Of a DNA stretch of 54,097 nt, positions 1-8,523 are shown one piece after another; position 1 is the first letter of the stretch, and each line of letters starts with the position of its first letter. Made by a program: the position numbers and the translations under genes. The notes under the pieces are model-generated. The model worked only from the letters and a program-made list of their open reading frames with translations, searched no databases and was not told the origin of the DNA. Source of the stretch: CAZYJR01 sp964647905 (lineage in GTDB: Bacteria > Desulfobacterota > DSM-4660 > Desulfatiglandales > HGW-15); NCBI GenBank assembly GCA_964647905.1, contig CAZYJR010000026.1, positions 1-54,097 on the forward strand, written 5' to 3'.

Positions 1-3
1 TCA

Positions 4-114
4 TTAAGCAGAGAATGGAACGGCATCCCGAGCCCCTTTTTTTGAGGCGTCGTAAGAGCGCATGTCATCAAGATCTTCAAGCTCTTCGAGAGCCCTGCTC
101 CTCGGGCGGATCAC
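4..114 (-). pseudogene. C-terminal remnant of a Phd/RelB-type antitoxin
   Basis: A 36-codon stretch opening at a GTG encodes an acidic helix (ALEELEDLDDMRSYDASKK) followed by AVPFSA and TAA. This resembles the C-terminal tail of Phd/YefM/RelB-family antitoxins. An ATG overlaps the stop (TAATGA, ATG at 4-2), the usual layout where a RelE-type toxin follows, but that gene would lie outside the window. A stop codon precedes the GTG closely and no good ribosome binding site is seen, so I read it as a truncated remnant. A short intact antitoxin is possible. Confidence 0.3.
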
Positions 115-174
115 GCTCCGTGCTCAAGGGGAAGCACCGGTTCGACCCGGAGCCGGTAACGCTTTCCGCCGGCT

Positions 175-888
175 TCAGGGAGGGCTGCGGAACCGCTCGG
201 CCAGGTTGTCCAGGATCGCTTCCATCAGCCAGTAGGTGCCCTTCATGGCGCGGTTTCGGCGCAACACCGTTTCCGGCCCCATGACGAACGTATCCGGGAC
301 CCACTCCTCGCTGTGCTCCCGGGCGAAATAGTCCACGAGTTCCAGGGTATACTCGGGATGAAACTGAAAGCCCGCTGCGGGGCGTTTCTTGCACAGAAAC
401 GCCTGATTGGGCGTAGCCCGGCTCGCAGCGAGCCTCACGCAGGCGGGCGGAAGGGTGAAGTGATCCTCGTGCCAGTGAAAGGTCTCGAACACATCCGGCA
501 CGTTCCGGAAGACCAAGCTCCTTTTCCCTTCCGGGGTCAGACGCACCTCATGCCACCCGATCTCTGCCTGTTCAGCGGGAAAGATTGCTCCACCCAGGGC
601 CTCGGCCAGAACCTGAGCGCCGAAACAGATTCCCAGGGTGGGGACGTCCAGCTCGAGCGCACTCTTGACGTAGGCTTTCTCCGCCGGAAGCCATGGGTTG
701 GAGACCTCGTCGTATGCGTGCGGCGAGCCGCCCATGACCAGGAGCCAGTCGAAGTTATCCGGGTGGGGAGGAACCTCGCCGCTGCACACATACGTGCGCA
801 CCACCGTATGGCCCCGCGCCTCGGCCCACCTGTCGATGTTGGTTGCCGGGATGTCCAGGGCGTCGTGCTCCAGGAGGTGAAGCCTCAA
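175..888 (-). CDS. Class I glutamine amidotransferase (GMP synthase-like GATase)
   Basis: A stand-alone 237-residue class I glutamine amidotransferase domain. The nucleophile elbow GICFGAQ puts the catalytic cysteine near residue 88, and FQFHPE supplies the His (about 177) and Glu (about 179) of the triad; EIGWHEV is typical of the GMP-synthase-like subfamily. No synthetase domain is attached, so the acceptor is unknown; members act as amidotransferases or as gamma-glutamyl hydrolases. The start is TTG, sharing TTGA with the stop of the 45-residue ORF upstream, which suggests translational coupling. It lies at the 3' end of the genes after the TRAP transporter. A PuuD-like role in cleaving gamma-glutamyl compounds would fit the upstream ligase but is not shown; the PuuD signature is absent. 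Confidence 0.8.
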   Translation of the reverse strand: MRLHLLEHDALDIPATNIDRWAEARGHTVVRTYVCSGEVPPHPDNFDWLLVMGGSPHAYDEVSNPWLPAEKAYVKSALELDVPTLGICFGAQVLAEALGGAIFPAEQAEIGWHEVRLTPEGKRSLVFRNVPDVFETFHWHEDHFTLPPACVRLAASRATPNQAFLCKKRPAAGFQFHPEYTLELVDYFAREHSEEWVPDTFVMGPETVLRRNRAMKGTYWLMEAILDNLAERFRSPP

Positions 889-1022
889 AACAGGATCCCC
901 GCCGCCGGGGTCTCGGCTACCTCGGCCTTGAGTGCCTCCGCCATGTCCGGAAGGGAATGGACTGCACCGCAGGATAGGTCAGGCCCGTGGACAGAGGGGG
1001 ACAGAACCGAATCTGCCGCCAT
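885..1022 (-). CDS. Small 45-residue ORF, unknown function
   Basis: A 45-codon ORF with ATG at 1022 preceded by a good ribosome binding site (GGGAGG, 5 nt spacing). Its TGA overlaps the TTG start of the amidotransferase. The protein has two cysteine-free ends, one internal Cys, and a short predicted helix (PDMAEALKAEVAET). I recognise no family. The strong Shine-Dalgarno and the overlap suggest that it is translated, either as a small protein or as a leader that couples translation to the next gene. The same frame stays open upstream inside the receiver gene, but only as a shadow. Confidence 0.4.
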   Translation of the reverse strand: MAADSVLSPSVHGPDLSCGAVHSLPDMAEALKAEVAETPAAGILF

Positions 1023-1084
1023 GACGTCCTCCCTTTCTCGATGGGTGAGTCGGAGAATCGCGCCCGCACCTCCGGGCGTGAATA

Positions 1085-1558
1085 CTACTTCACCGTGATT
1101 CGGTGCTTCTTCTGCCAGTCCGGACCGAACTTGTGCTCGAAGTAGTCGGCCAGCCGGTCGAACCAGCGCCACCATAAGCTCCTGCCCTTGTCCCGGGCCT
1201 CTAAGACATCGTTCAGGAACACGTGGATGTCGGCCATCTTCTCCTTGGGCAGGAAAGATGCGGCTCCCTCCCGGTAGGATCTCTCCAGGTCCTGTGGCGT
1301 CATGGCGTTGGCCGTGAGCATGATGCTGATGACGTCCTTCTCGGATGCGAGTTTCAGCAGGTCGTAGCCCTTGACCCCCATGATGTCGAGGATGGCGATG
1401 TCGAAGTAGTGGGTTTCCAGCTTGTCCCTGGCCTCCTCGAAGGTGGCGGCCACCTCCAGCCGGCACATGGACAGGAGCTCCTTCAAGGTGTCCAGCACGT
1501 CGGGTTCGTCGTCCACTATGAGGATGTGCTTTCCTTCCAATCGGTTGGTTTCAGGCAT
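1085..1558 (-). CDS. Orphan response-regulator receiver protein
   Basis: 157 residues with a single CheY-like receiver domain. ILIVDDEPD gives the acidic pair (D16, D17), AILDIMG the phosphoacceptor Asp near 58, MLTANAM the conserved Thr near 82 and FLPKEKM the Lys near 105. After the receiver (about 1-125) comes a short Trp-rich tail (SLWWRWFDRLADYFEHKFG) with no DNA-binding domain. The ATG at 1558 has a GGAGG site upstream. No histidine kinase is encoded in the window. It sits 88 bp downstream of the TRAP large subunit and may be the distal part of the same transcript. Output partner unknown. Confidence 0.85.
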   Translation of the reverse strand: MPETNRLEGKHILIVDDEPDVLDTLKELLSMCRLEVAATFEEARDKLETHYFDIAILDIMGVKGYDLLKLASEKDVISIMLTANAMTPQDLERSYREGAASFLPKEKMADIHVFLNDVLEARDKGRSLWWRWFDRLADYFEHKFGPDWQKKHRITVK

Positions 1559-1646
1559 GCTTGAACCTCCGGACTGCTTCGGGGCCCGCCCGCCCCCTCA
1601 TGATTCATTTTTTCCGTCCCAAAAGCTGCCCTGCAGGAGAAGGGTC

Positions 1647-2948
1647 TTACACCATCAGCTCCGGCAGCCAGGTCGCCAGCCATGGAAACAGCATGGTCAG
1701 GATCAGTACGAGCAGCTGGATCAGAACAAAGGGCGGTACCGCCCTCCATATGTCCTTGGTGTGGACCTCCGGCGGCGACACCCCCCGCATCAGGATAAGC
1801 GCCCACCCAAAGGGCGGGGTCAGGTACGCCACCTGCATGTTCAGGATGAACACGATTGCGAACCAAGTAGGATCAAACCCCAGAAAAACAGCAATGGGAA
1901 CGAATATGGGCGCGCAGATGGTGAGAACGGCGTAGTCGTCCATAAACATGCCGAAGAGAAGCAGAATCACCTGCATCACCGCGAGAATGATCCACCTGTT
2001 CAGCGATACGCCCTCCACTATCTCCATGACCATGTCCTGGGCGCCGGCGCTTGTGTAGACGACACCGAAAAGTGTGGCGGTCACCAGGATCCATAAGGCC
2101 ATGCCGCTGATCTTCATGGTCTCGAGGCAGGAGTCCTTGATCACCTGCCATGTCAGGCGGCGGTAGAGGATGCAGATGATGAATGCACCGGATGCGCCTA
2201 CCCCCGAGGCCTCGGTGGGCGTGGCCATGCCCGTAAAGATGGACCCCAGGACAAGGACCACGAGCAGGGCTGGAAGCACGATGTCCTTGAGGGATCGCCA
2301 CCGCATGCCCCAGGTGACCGCCTCTTTGGCCGGGGGTGCCAGGTGGGGCTGGAGGTGGCAGCGGACCAGGACGTAAACGATGTACAGAAAGGCCGTGATG
2401 AGGCCCGGAATGGCACCGCCGAAGAAGATCTTGCCGATGGAGATCCGGGAGATGTAGGCGAAGATGATCATGATGATGCTGGGAGGGATGATCTCGCCCA
2501 GAACGCCTCCCGCCATTACACTGCCGAGGGCCAGGGACTTGTTGTAGCGGTTCTTCAGCATGGCCGGCACCGCAATGAGGCCCATGGTGAGGATCCCTGG
2601 GCCGAAGCCCCCGCACATGGCCAGCGCCACGCAAACCCCGATGGATACGATCGCCAGACCGCCCCTAAGGCCCGAAAGCCAGTGGTTCAGGGCGGTGAAA
2701 AGCCGGTCCGAGATCCCCGAGTGGATCAGGAAGTTTCCCATGAGCAGGAACAGCGGGATCACGATCAGGCTCGGGTCCGTGATCTGTCTGTAGGTGGTGG
2801 TGGCGATGATGAAAAGATCAGTGGTCCCGCCGATGAGGAAGGTGATGATCACGCTGATCCCGCCAAGGGCGAATACCACTGGGACGCCTATGGCCAAGAG
2901 AAACAAGAGACCGCTGAACAAGAGAATCGTTACGAGCTCGATACTCAT
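1647..2948 (-). CDS. dctM: TRAP transporter large permease subunit (DctM family)
   Basis: 433 residues, the normal length for the 12-13 helix DctM subunit of tripartite ATP-independent periplasmic transporters. Long hydrophobic segments run throughout, starting with a first helix at residues 6-35, and conserved stretches such as GEIIPPSI and TPPFGWALILMRGV are present. It forms the Na+- or H+-driven membrane channel with DctQ and takes substrate from DctP. The three genes run P-Q-M and follow RidA and the microcompartment genes on the same strand, so the transporter probably imports the compartment's substrate. TRAP systems mostly carry carboxylates, sometimes taurine or ectoine, which limits what the substrate could be. 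The substrate cannot be read from the sequence. Confidence 0.93.
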   Translation of the reverse strand: MSIELVTILLFSGLLFLLAIGVPVVFALGGISVIITFLIGGTTDLFIIATTTYRQITDPSLIVIPLFLLMGNFLIHSGISDRLFTALNHWLSGLRGGLAIVSIGVCVALAMCGGFGPGILTMGLIAVPAMLKNRYNKSLALGSVMAGGVLGEIIPPSIIMIIFAYISRISIGKIFFGGAIPGLITAFLYIVYVLVRCHLQPHLAPPAKEAVTWGMRWRSLKDIVLPALLVVLVLGSIFTGMATPTEASGVGASGAFIICILYRRLTWQVIKDSCLETMKISGMALWILVTATLFGVVYTSAGAQDMVMEIVEGVSLNRWIILAVMQVILLLFGMFMDDYAVLTICAPIFVPIAVFLGFDPTWFAIVFILNMQVAYLTPPFGWALILMRGVSPPEVHTKDIWRAVPPFVLIQLLVLILTMLFPWLATWLPELMV

Positions 2949-2986
2949 AAGCTACCATCCTCCTCGGCTCGAAATGCCGGCGGTCT

Positions 2987-3478
2987 CTACTCGTCCTCGG
3001 GTCGCAGCAGGATGACTATCCCTTCAAGTAGAAATACAAACGATAGGATCGGGATCAGGATTTTGAACGGGTAGATGGGGATTCTGAAGGTGCCGGCCGC
3101 CTTTTCAGCGATCATCAGGGAGTTCCAGCCCATCCAGGCGGACTGCCAGATCAGCACGCCCATGAAGATCACAAAGCACCCGAGCGCGATGAGTCGGGCC
3201 AGGAACTTGATCCTTGGAGGAAAATGATCGTAGATGATCTCGATTCGGATATGCTCGCGCTTGCTCATGGTGAAGATCCCGGCAAAGAGGATGAACGTCC
3301 CGAAGAGCAGGCGGTTTAGGGTCCATCCCCAGAGGAGGGGCTGATTGAAAGCGTACCTGGCGATCACGTCGATGGCGGTGATCGTCATGATGACGAACAC
3401 CAGGTAGCAGAAGATGTGCCCCATGCGGTTGCTCGCTGCGTCGATGAAGTCCCCGATCCGCTTCAACTCCTGAACCAT
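2987..3478 (-). CDS. dctQ: TRAP transporter small permease subunit (DctQ family)
   Basis: 163 residues with four hydrophobic segments, as expected for DctQ: around residues 18-40 (IFCYLVFVIMTITAIDVIAR), 50-70, 90-110 and 135-155. It bridges the large permease and the binding protein. I chose the ATG at 3478 (MVQELKRI) because AGGAAGG lies at the right distance; the frame is open 13 codons further upstream. The gene sits between dctP and dctM, 38 bp from dctM. Confidence 0.88.
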   Translation of the reverse strand: MVQELKRIGDFIDAASNRMGHIFCYLVFVIMTITAIDVIARYAFNQPLLWGWTLNRLLFGTFILFAGIFTMSKREHIRIEIIYDHFPPRIKFLARLIALGCFVIFMGVLIWQSAWMGWNSLMIAEKAAGTFRIPIYPFKILIPILSFVFLLEGIVILLRPEDE

Positions 3479-3616
3479 GATCCGCCTTCCTTTCCCTTGG
3501 GGTGAAAAAGGGGTCACTCTTTCAACGGGGCGGGGTCGCCCGAGCGCTCTTGTTCCAGGCGTTCGCCGGCAACCCCGCCTCTCAGGATGGCTTACAAAAG
3601 TGGGAACGTTGTTTAT

Positions 3617-4675
3617 TTATTGCAACGTCTTTCTCCATTCCTTGATCATCTCGATGGCTTCGGCAGCCGCCTCGTCACGCTCGGCAATGGTGTCCCAGAG
3701 CTTGTAGGCGGCTTCCCGGTGGTTTTTCTCGCAGGAATCGCTCAGGTAGGACTTCTTCACCTCCCCCTTGTCCACGCGTTCGGCCACCTTATCCATCTCC
3801 TCCAGGTGTATTTTGAGCAGCTCGTGGTAGTACTGCTCGGCCACGTCCCGCATCACCTGCTTGAGGTTGTCGGGGAGGCTGTTCCAGGTGTCCTGATTCA
3901 CCAGGATCTGCCCGGGCACCACGTCGTTCTGGCCGCCGATGAGCCAGTAGGGAGCCACCTCGTGCCACTTGAGCGCCGTGATGGCGCTCACGTCCCACTG
4001 GGACGCATCGATGGTCCCCAGCTTGAGCCCCATGTAGGCCTCTGTTCCGGGGATGAATGTCCCACGCGCACCGAGCATGTCGTAGTAGGTGGCCCAAGAC
4101 CCCTCGACCCTGAACTTCATGCCCTGCATATCGGCGCAGTCCTCTACGGGTTTGGTGGAGAGGGTGAATATTCGACCGTAGGAGTGCATATCCAGCCAGT
4201 GGAGGCCGTGCTTCCCATATTCCTGTCGCAGCAGGTCGGCGAAGCCGGTCTTCAGGAAGAACTCCCTCACCTTGGCCGAGGTCTTGTCAATGGGCATCTC
4301 GCCCGGGATGTTGTAAGCGTAGGGGAGGCCGAACTCAACCTCGCTCACGGGCACGATGCCCCCCCACATGGCGGCCACGGTGTGGAGCATGTCGAGCGTT
4401 CCCTTCTGGGTCGCCTCGAACAGCTGCTCTGCCGGCACGATCTCCGGTTCAGCGAAGACGCGGATCTTGATCCGCCCGTCGCTCTGCTTGTCCGCCCATT
4501 CAGCCATATCCTTCAGGAGCTCCATAGAGATGTCTCCGCGCGGGAAGGCTGACTGGATCTTCATGCGGTACACCTCGGCGCTCGCCACTCCGCAGAGGGG
4601 GCCCGCAAAAAGGGTGACTGCCAGAACAGCAACAACCGCCATCGAACCTATCCAGGAAAACTGTTTCCCTTTCAT
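3617..4675 (-). CDS. dctP: TRAP transporter solute-binding protein (DctP family)
   Basis: 352 residues with a clear signal peptide: positive start MKGKQFSW, a hydrophobic core, and a likely cleavage at GVASA before EVYRMKI. The body carries DctP-family features such as LAYNIPGEMP-like segments and the KFRVEGSWATYYDMLGA region that contains the substrate-contacting Arg. It delivers the ligand to DctQM. The start at 4675 is chosen because AAGGAGG precedes it and the signal peptide begins there; an upstream open extension of 53 codons lacks a signal-like start. A 280-bp gap precedes the gene, so it may have its own promoter as well as read-through from the BMC operon. Confidence 0.93.
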   Translation of the reverse strand: MKGKQFSWIGSMAVVAVLAVTLFAGPLCGVASAEVYRMKIQSAFPRGDISMELLKDMAEWADKQSDGRIKIRVFAEPEIVPAEQLFEATQKGTLDMLHTVAAMWGGIVPVSEVEFGLPYAYNIPGEMPIDKTSAKVREFFLKTGFADLLRQEYGKHGLHWLDMHSYGRIFTLSTKPVEDCADMQGMKFRVEGSWATYYDMLGARGTFIPGTEAYMGLKLGTIDASQWDVSAITALKWHEVAPYWLIGGQNDVVPGQILVNQDTWNSLPDNLKQVMRDVAEQYYHELLKIHLEEMDKVAERVDKGEVKKSYLSDSCEKNHREAAYKLWDTIAERDEAAAEAIEMIKEWRKTLQ

Positions 4676-4955
4676 CAACTGCCTCCTTTGTTTTGGGGTG
4701 CCTTGGGTATTGACCCTGCCGCGATAGAAACCCGCGGCAATCCTCACGCTGTGCACTCCTAGCGGCGCTGCCGCCCGTTTTCGTTTTGGGCCCGGGCTCC
4801 CGGACGATCTCCTACCGGGTTGGTATGAAATCATTCCATAAGCAGCCCTTACAGCCTCAGGCCGGGTCAGGCTTCATCTGCCTCCTTTCAGAAACGGTTT
4901 TCTTTGCTTGACTTTGCTTGGCCCGCAGCCCCGGAAGCGAAACGAGGGGTTTCGA
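4676..4955. other. 280-bp gap upstream of dctP with a 6-codon leader-like ORF
   Basis: No ordinary gene. On the - strand a strong Shine-Dalgarno (AAAGGAGGCAG) precedes ATG AAG CCT GAC CCG GCC TGA at about 4871-4891, encoding MKPDPA. Almost the same ribosome-binding sequence recurs before dctP itself. Several GC-rich inverted repeats (for example around 4790-4805) could form RNA hairpins. This may be a leader region or a decayed partial duplication of the dctP start. I see no clear -35/-10 pair. Confidence 0.35.
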
Positions 4956-5372
4956 TCATCGCTTCTTGAGCGTATACGAGCCGATGAGGGCTTCCGCCTC
5001 GATCTCCACCAGGTGCTCGGGCCGCGCAAGGCCGGAGACCTCGGCCACGGTGAGGACGGGCTTCACGTCCTTGAACCACTCGGAGTATGCCTTCAGTATC
5101 TCCTGCCCCAGGCTGATGTCGGTGAGGTACATGCGAACTCGCACCACCTCCGAGATCCGCCCCCCGGCCCGTGTCAGGGCCTCCTCGATCTTCCGGAGCA
5201 CGATTCGGGTCTGCTCGTAGGGGTCGCCCGCACCTTCCACGATCCCTTCGGAGTTCGTGGAGGTGGTTCCTCCCACCAGCACCCAGTTCCCGACGCGGAC
5301 CGCCCGGCTGTAACCCACCTTCTCCTCTAACGGCGCTCCGGAGGAGAAATTGTCCCGTCTCAACAGTTCCAT
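4956..5372 (-). CDS. RidA/YjgF-family enamine/imine deaminase
   Basis: 138 residues, the normal length of RidA trimer subunits. VGNWVLVGGTTSTNSEG near the N-terminus and the conserved Arg in VRVRMYLTD (near residue 100) followed by PVLTVAEVSGLARPEHLVEIEAEA-type strands are family signatures; the longest of these is quoted only in part. RidA proteins hydrolyse reactive enamines and imines to carbonyls plus ammonia. Here it lies 18 bp after the aldehyde dehydrogenase and in the same operon as two amine-oxidising flavoproteins, which would produce imines, so a detoxifying or accelerating role in that pathway is likely. No encapsulation peptide is obvious. Confidence 0.9.
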   Translation of the reverse strand: MELLRRDNFSSGAPLEEKVGYSRAVRVGNWVLVGGTTSTNSEGIVEGAGDPYEQTRIVLRKIEEALTRAGGRISEVVRVRMYLTDISLGQEILKAYSEWFKDVKPVLTVAEVSGLARPEHLVEIEAEALIGSYTLKKR

Positions 5373-5390
5373 GGCCTTACCTTTTCTTTT

Positions 5391-6884
5391 TCAGGGGACG
5401 CCCCTTTGATCCTTTTCCCCTGTCTGGGCGCCGAAGCGGTAGCGGAAGTCATCTTTGTGCACGCAGCGGCGGGTCAGGGTGAACATGCGCGGCCGCGTGT
5501 GGCCCTCTCCGTTGGTCGCGATGTGAAAGGAAATGTACCCCTCGCCCGCGACACCTACGCTGGCCAGCCCTGTGGATCCGTTTTTCACGAAAGCGGCGCA
5601 CCGCGCCCGGCTGGCCATATTCCGGATGTTTCCTATGTCATTGGAGTGAATAGCCATGGTGTGTCCGTTTCCCTGCTCCGCCTGGATCGCCCAGTCTATG
5701 GCCTGCTCCGCGTCGCGGCAGCGGACGATGGGGAGCACGGGCATGATCTGCTCCGTCCAGACCAGTGGATGGTCCTTGTCCGTCTCAAGCACGGCTATGC
5801 GGGCCTCCGGGCCCACCTCCAGGCCGATGGAGTGCAGGATAAAACCGGGCGAGCGGCCGATGTAGTCCATGTTGATGACGCCAGGCTCCCCTGGCCCCTT
5901 GATCTCCTTGAAGATATGCTTGACCAGGGCTTCTCCCTGCTCACGTGTGAGCTCGAAGGCCCCGTGCGCTGCAAGGCGTTCCTTGAGCCGGTCGGCCACG
6001 GAGTCGACCACGAAGATCTCCTTCTCGCTTGCACAGGCCATGCAGTTTGAAAATGCAGCCCCTTCGAGAATGCTCCGCGCGGCCCTGTCCAGGTCGGCGG
6101 TTTCATCAACAACCACAGGGGGGTTCCCGGGACCGCCCGCGATCACCCGCTTTCCGGTCTGGCTGGCAAATGCGACGACACCGTGCCCGCCGGTCACGGC
6201 GATCAACCGGATCCTGGGGTGGGTCATGAGGGCCTGCGCCGACGGAACCGAGGGCTCCTCCAGGCAGCAAACGCAGTTGGGCGGTCCCCCAGCCCCCACT
6301 ATGACCCGGTTGAGGTCCCGGATGACCCGGGCGGAGATCGCGGCGGTCTTGGGGTGCGGGTTGTTGACCACAGTGTTGCCGCCCGCCATCATCATGATCG
6401 CATTGAAGATGATGGTGGGCCCGCCGTTGGTTACCGGGTTCACCGAGGCGATCACGCCCATGGGGATGCTCTCGATGAGCGTGAGGCCCTGGTCCCCCGT
6501 GAACACCTCCGGCTCTAGATCTTCCATGCCGAGCACCTGAGCGGAGGCGATGATCTTCTTGGCGTTGTCCTCGGCGGAACCGAGACCGGTGTCATCGTAC
6601 TCGATCCGTCCGTACTCCTCTGCATTTGCAAGAGCCAGGTCGCGAATCGATTGGATGATCCGCTCCCTCACAGCCAGGGGCAGGGCGACGAGGGCCAGCT
6701 GCGCCTCTTCGGCCGCGGCGATAGCATCCTCAATGTCCTGAAAAACGCCGTCACGTATGCCGTGGGGTGCGGCAGCCGGAGGAGCGCCGCCGGTTTCAGG
6801 GGCCCCTGCGTCGCCAGGCTGCTCGGTAAGTCTCTGAACCACCGCTTCCACGATTTTACTGACCGTTTTCTCGTCGAGATTCAT
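5391..6884 (-). CDS. BMC-associated CoA-acylating-type aldehyde dehydrogenase (PduP/EutE-like)
   Basis: About 497 residues. The N-terminus is an amphipathic helix (LDEKTVSKIVEAVVQRL), then a Pro/Ala/Gly linker (about 25-45), which is the layout of a microcompartment encapsulation peptide. The dehydrogenase domain follows (NPVTNGGPTIIFNAIMM, AVTGGHGVVAFA) with the catalytic cysteine in SNCMACASEKE, the second Cys aligning with the active-site Cys of PduP and EutE. The family converts an aldehyde, CoA and NAD+ to acyl-CoA. The second of two ATGs (6884) is preferred because GAGAGG lies 6 nt upstream; the first ATG (6890) abuts that site. This is the signature enzyme of an aldehyde-processing metabolosome. 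The chain length of the aldehyde cannot be decided. Confidence 0.9.
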   Translation of the reverse strand: MNLDEKTVSKIVEAVVQRLTEQPGDAGAPETGGAPPAAAPHGIRDGVFQDIEDAIAAAEEAQLALVALPLAVRERIIQSIRDLALANAEEYGRIEYDDTGLGSAEDNAKKIIASAQVLGMEDLEPEVFTGDQGLTLIESIPMGVIASVNPVTNGGPTIIFNAIMMMAGGNTVVNNPHPKTAAISARVIRDLNRVIVGAGGPPNCVCCLEEPSVPSAQALMTHPRIRLIAVTGGHGVVAFASQTGKRVIAGGPGNPPVVVDETADLDRAARSILEGAAFSNCMACASEKEIFVVDSVADRLKERLAAHGAFELTREQGEALVKHIFKEIKGPGEPGVINMDYIGRSPGFILHSIGLEVGPEARIAVLETDKDHPLVWTEQIMPVLPIVRCRDAEQAIDWAIQAEQGNGHTMAIHSNDIGNIRNMASRARCAAFVKNGSTGLASVGVAGEGYISFHIATNGEGHTRPRMFTLTRRCVHKDDFRYRFGAQTGEKDQRGVP

Positions 6885-6932
6885 GGGCATCCTCTCAAAA
6901 GCTGTTTCGACGGGATACTCCCGTCCCGGCCG

Positions 6933-7880
6933 CTACTTGCGGTCGCTTTCCTTCTGCGGCCAGAGCGATGTGACCTGCGGTCCCTCCACCTGGTATTCGA
7001 GCCTCTCGTGAGGCACGCTCTCCGAGTAGAACTCGTTCGCGACCTTGACTCCTCGATCGAAGCTGGAAAGGGCGTTCAGTGCCCGTTCGCTTGCCACCGA
7101 GGTGATCTCGTGCACCAGGGCCCCCAGAAACGTAATGATGTGGGCGAAGGGGTCGATGAACGAAACCCCTTCGATGTCCACTATCAGGTGCCTGTCCGCC
7201 GCGGTCACCACGGGCGATCGGGCGTGGTCGCTGAGACCTACCACATGGACGTTGCACTTGCGGGCGTACTCTATGAGCTCGATGGTCTTCCTGGGGTATC
7301 GGGGGAAGGCAATGGCAAAGAGCAGGGTCCCGGCCGGGGCCGTGTACAGGGCGTCGATCAGCTCCCAGGACAGACTGGTGTCCAGGAAGACGTTGCTCCG
7401 GACCTTCTTGAGGAGGTATCCGAAGTGGTGGGCCAGGGTGGCGGAGGCCCGGTAAGCGGCCACGTAGACCACCTCGGCGTCGCTGATGGCCCGGGCGATT
7501 TCCTTCATGTCCTCCACCGGGAAGCCGCTTATGAGATTCTCCAGGTTTCGGATTGCGTTCCGGCAATACTTCTCAAGGGTGGAGCCTTGCTCGAATCGGT
7601 GCTGGGTGCTCTGAAGCCGCTCCACACTGGTCAGCTCTGTATGCAGCAGCCCTTTCATGTAATCAAGCAGCTCGGTGTACCCGGAGAAACCGAGATCGGC
7701 CGCGAAACGGACGATGGTCGGTTCGCTCACATCGCACTTGCGGGCGAGCTCCTTGGCGGTCATGAAGAAGATGGCCTTGTAGTCCTTCATGACCAGGTCC
7801 GCCACCCGCCTCTTCTTTGGGGAAAGGGATGGGTAGGCAGTAACGATTTTCTCCATCAGTTCCTTCTTTGCCGAGCTCAT
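6933..7880 (-). CDS. MurR/RpiR-family transcriptional regulator
   Basis: 315 residues. The N-terminal HTH (about 1-78) includes SPKKRRVADLVMKD and the recognition region MTAKELARKCDVSEPTIVRF, typical of RpiR proteins. A SIS domain follows (about 110-260; VVYVAAYRASATLAHHFGY and LFAIAFPRYPRKT), which normally senses phosphosugars or similar ligands. ATG 7880 is chosen because it opens the HTH; an upstream open frame lies inside the preceding shell gene. It is embedded between a shell gene and the aldehyde dehydrogenase, so it probably controls this operon. RpiR proteins also regulate amino-acid and amine catabolism, so the SIS domain does not prove a sugar substrate. Confidence 0.9.
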   Translation of the reverse strand: MSSAKKELMEKIVTAYPSLSPKKRRVADLVMKDYKAIFFMTAKELARKCDVSEPTIVRFAADLGFSGYTELLDYMKGLLHTELTSVERLQSTQHRFEQGSTLEKYCRNAIRNLENLISGFPVEDMKEIARAISDAEVVYVAAYRASATLAHHFGYLLKKVRSNVFLDTSLSWELIDALYTAPAGTLLFAIAFPRYPRKTIELIEYARKCNVHVVGLSDHARSPVVTAADRHLIVDIEGVSFIDPFAHIITFLGALVHEITSVASERALNALSSFDRGVKVANEFYSESVPHERLEYQVEGPQVTSLWPQKESDRK

Positions 7881-7890
7881 GGTGACCTGT

Positions 7891-8508
7891 CTACCCTTCT
7901 TTTCCTTCCAGCGAGGCCAGGGCTTCCTCGGCGGCCTCCCGGGCCGCCAGAACGTCCGACCGCTCTCCCGCAAGGTAGAGCCGGCCGCTTGCTCCGAAGA
8001 CCGTTACATGTATCAGCTTGACGTCCGCCGCCTTTTCCGCTTCGTTGGCGGCGAACCCGGCGTATCCCGCCGGAACCATCTCCAGTACGTAAAGGGCGTC
8101 ATCCTCCAGGATCATGCTGGCGTTCCGGAACCGGTTTACGATCTGGGTCATGTGGGCCTCCATGCGGTCGATCATGTCCGATGCCACGATCTTGGGCTTG
8201 AGGCGGTCCTCCTCTTTCAGATCGAGGTAAGCCAGGACCTCGTCGGCGGCCTCCCTGACATCCGCGGGTGTGTCCCCGTGGACCTCCAGCATGCCGAAGG
8301 TCCTTTCCACCACCATTGCGCCCGGCCTTACGTTGGCTCTTTTGAGCACCACGTTGGTGATGGAGTTGATCTCGATGCCCGGAGCGATTTCCACGAAAAA
8401 GGCGGACTGCCCGGCAACGGGGTAGTACCCCAGAGCGGTGCTGCCGATGAAGCCTACGAACTGGCGCTGCAGTCTATCGATTATGGCAAAGGCCCGAAGG
8501 TCGATCAT
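7891..8508 (-). CDS. Tandem-domain microcompartment shell protein (BMC-T, double-layer type)
   Basis: 205 residues with two BMC domains. The first half begins MIDLRAFAIIDRLQRQFVGF and the second begins near residue 100. The pattern QPQ/QRQF, VEIAPGIEIN and VERTFGMLEVH matches the trimeric shell proteins known from Haliangium ochraceum (BMC-T2/T3), which can stack as double layers with gated pores. It is clearly paralogous to the 205-residue protein at 10798-11415. Such trimers are thought to pass larger metabolites or cofactors. The gene ends 10 bp before rpiR and starts 15 bp after the DAO flavoprotein gene. Confidence 0.92.
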   Translation of the reverse strand: MIDLRAFAIIDRLQRQFVGFIGSTALGYYPVAGQSAFFVEIAPGIEINSITNVVLKRANVRPGAMVVERTFGMLEVHGDTPADVREAADEVLAYLDLKEEDRLKPKIVASDMIDRMEAHMTQIVNRFRNASMILEDDALYVLEMVPAGYAGFAANEAEKAADVKLIHVTVFGASGRLYLAGERSDVLAAREAAEEALASLEGKEG

Positions 8509-8523
8509 GGTATCCCGCTTTCG

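Noticed and set aside
885..1466. 193-residue - strand frame overlapping the receiver gene
   Set aside because: The upper part is rich in His, Gly and Arg and is antiphase to the well-supported receiver domain; only the last 45 codons have their own start signals.
4676..4834. N-terminal extension of the TRAP binding protein by 53 residues
   Set aside because: The signal peptide and the ribosome binding site both place the start at 4675.
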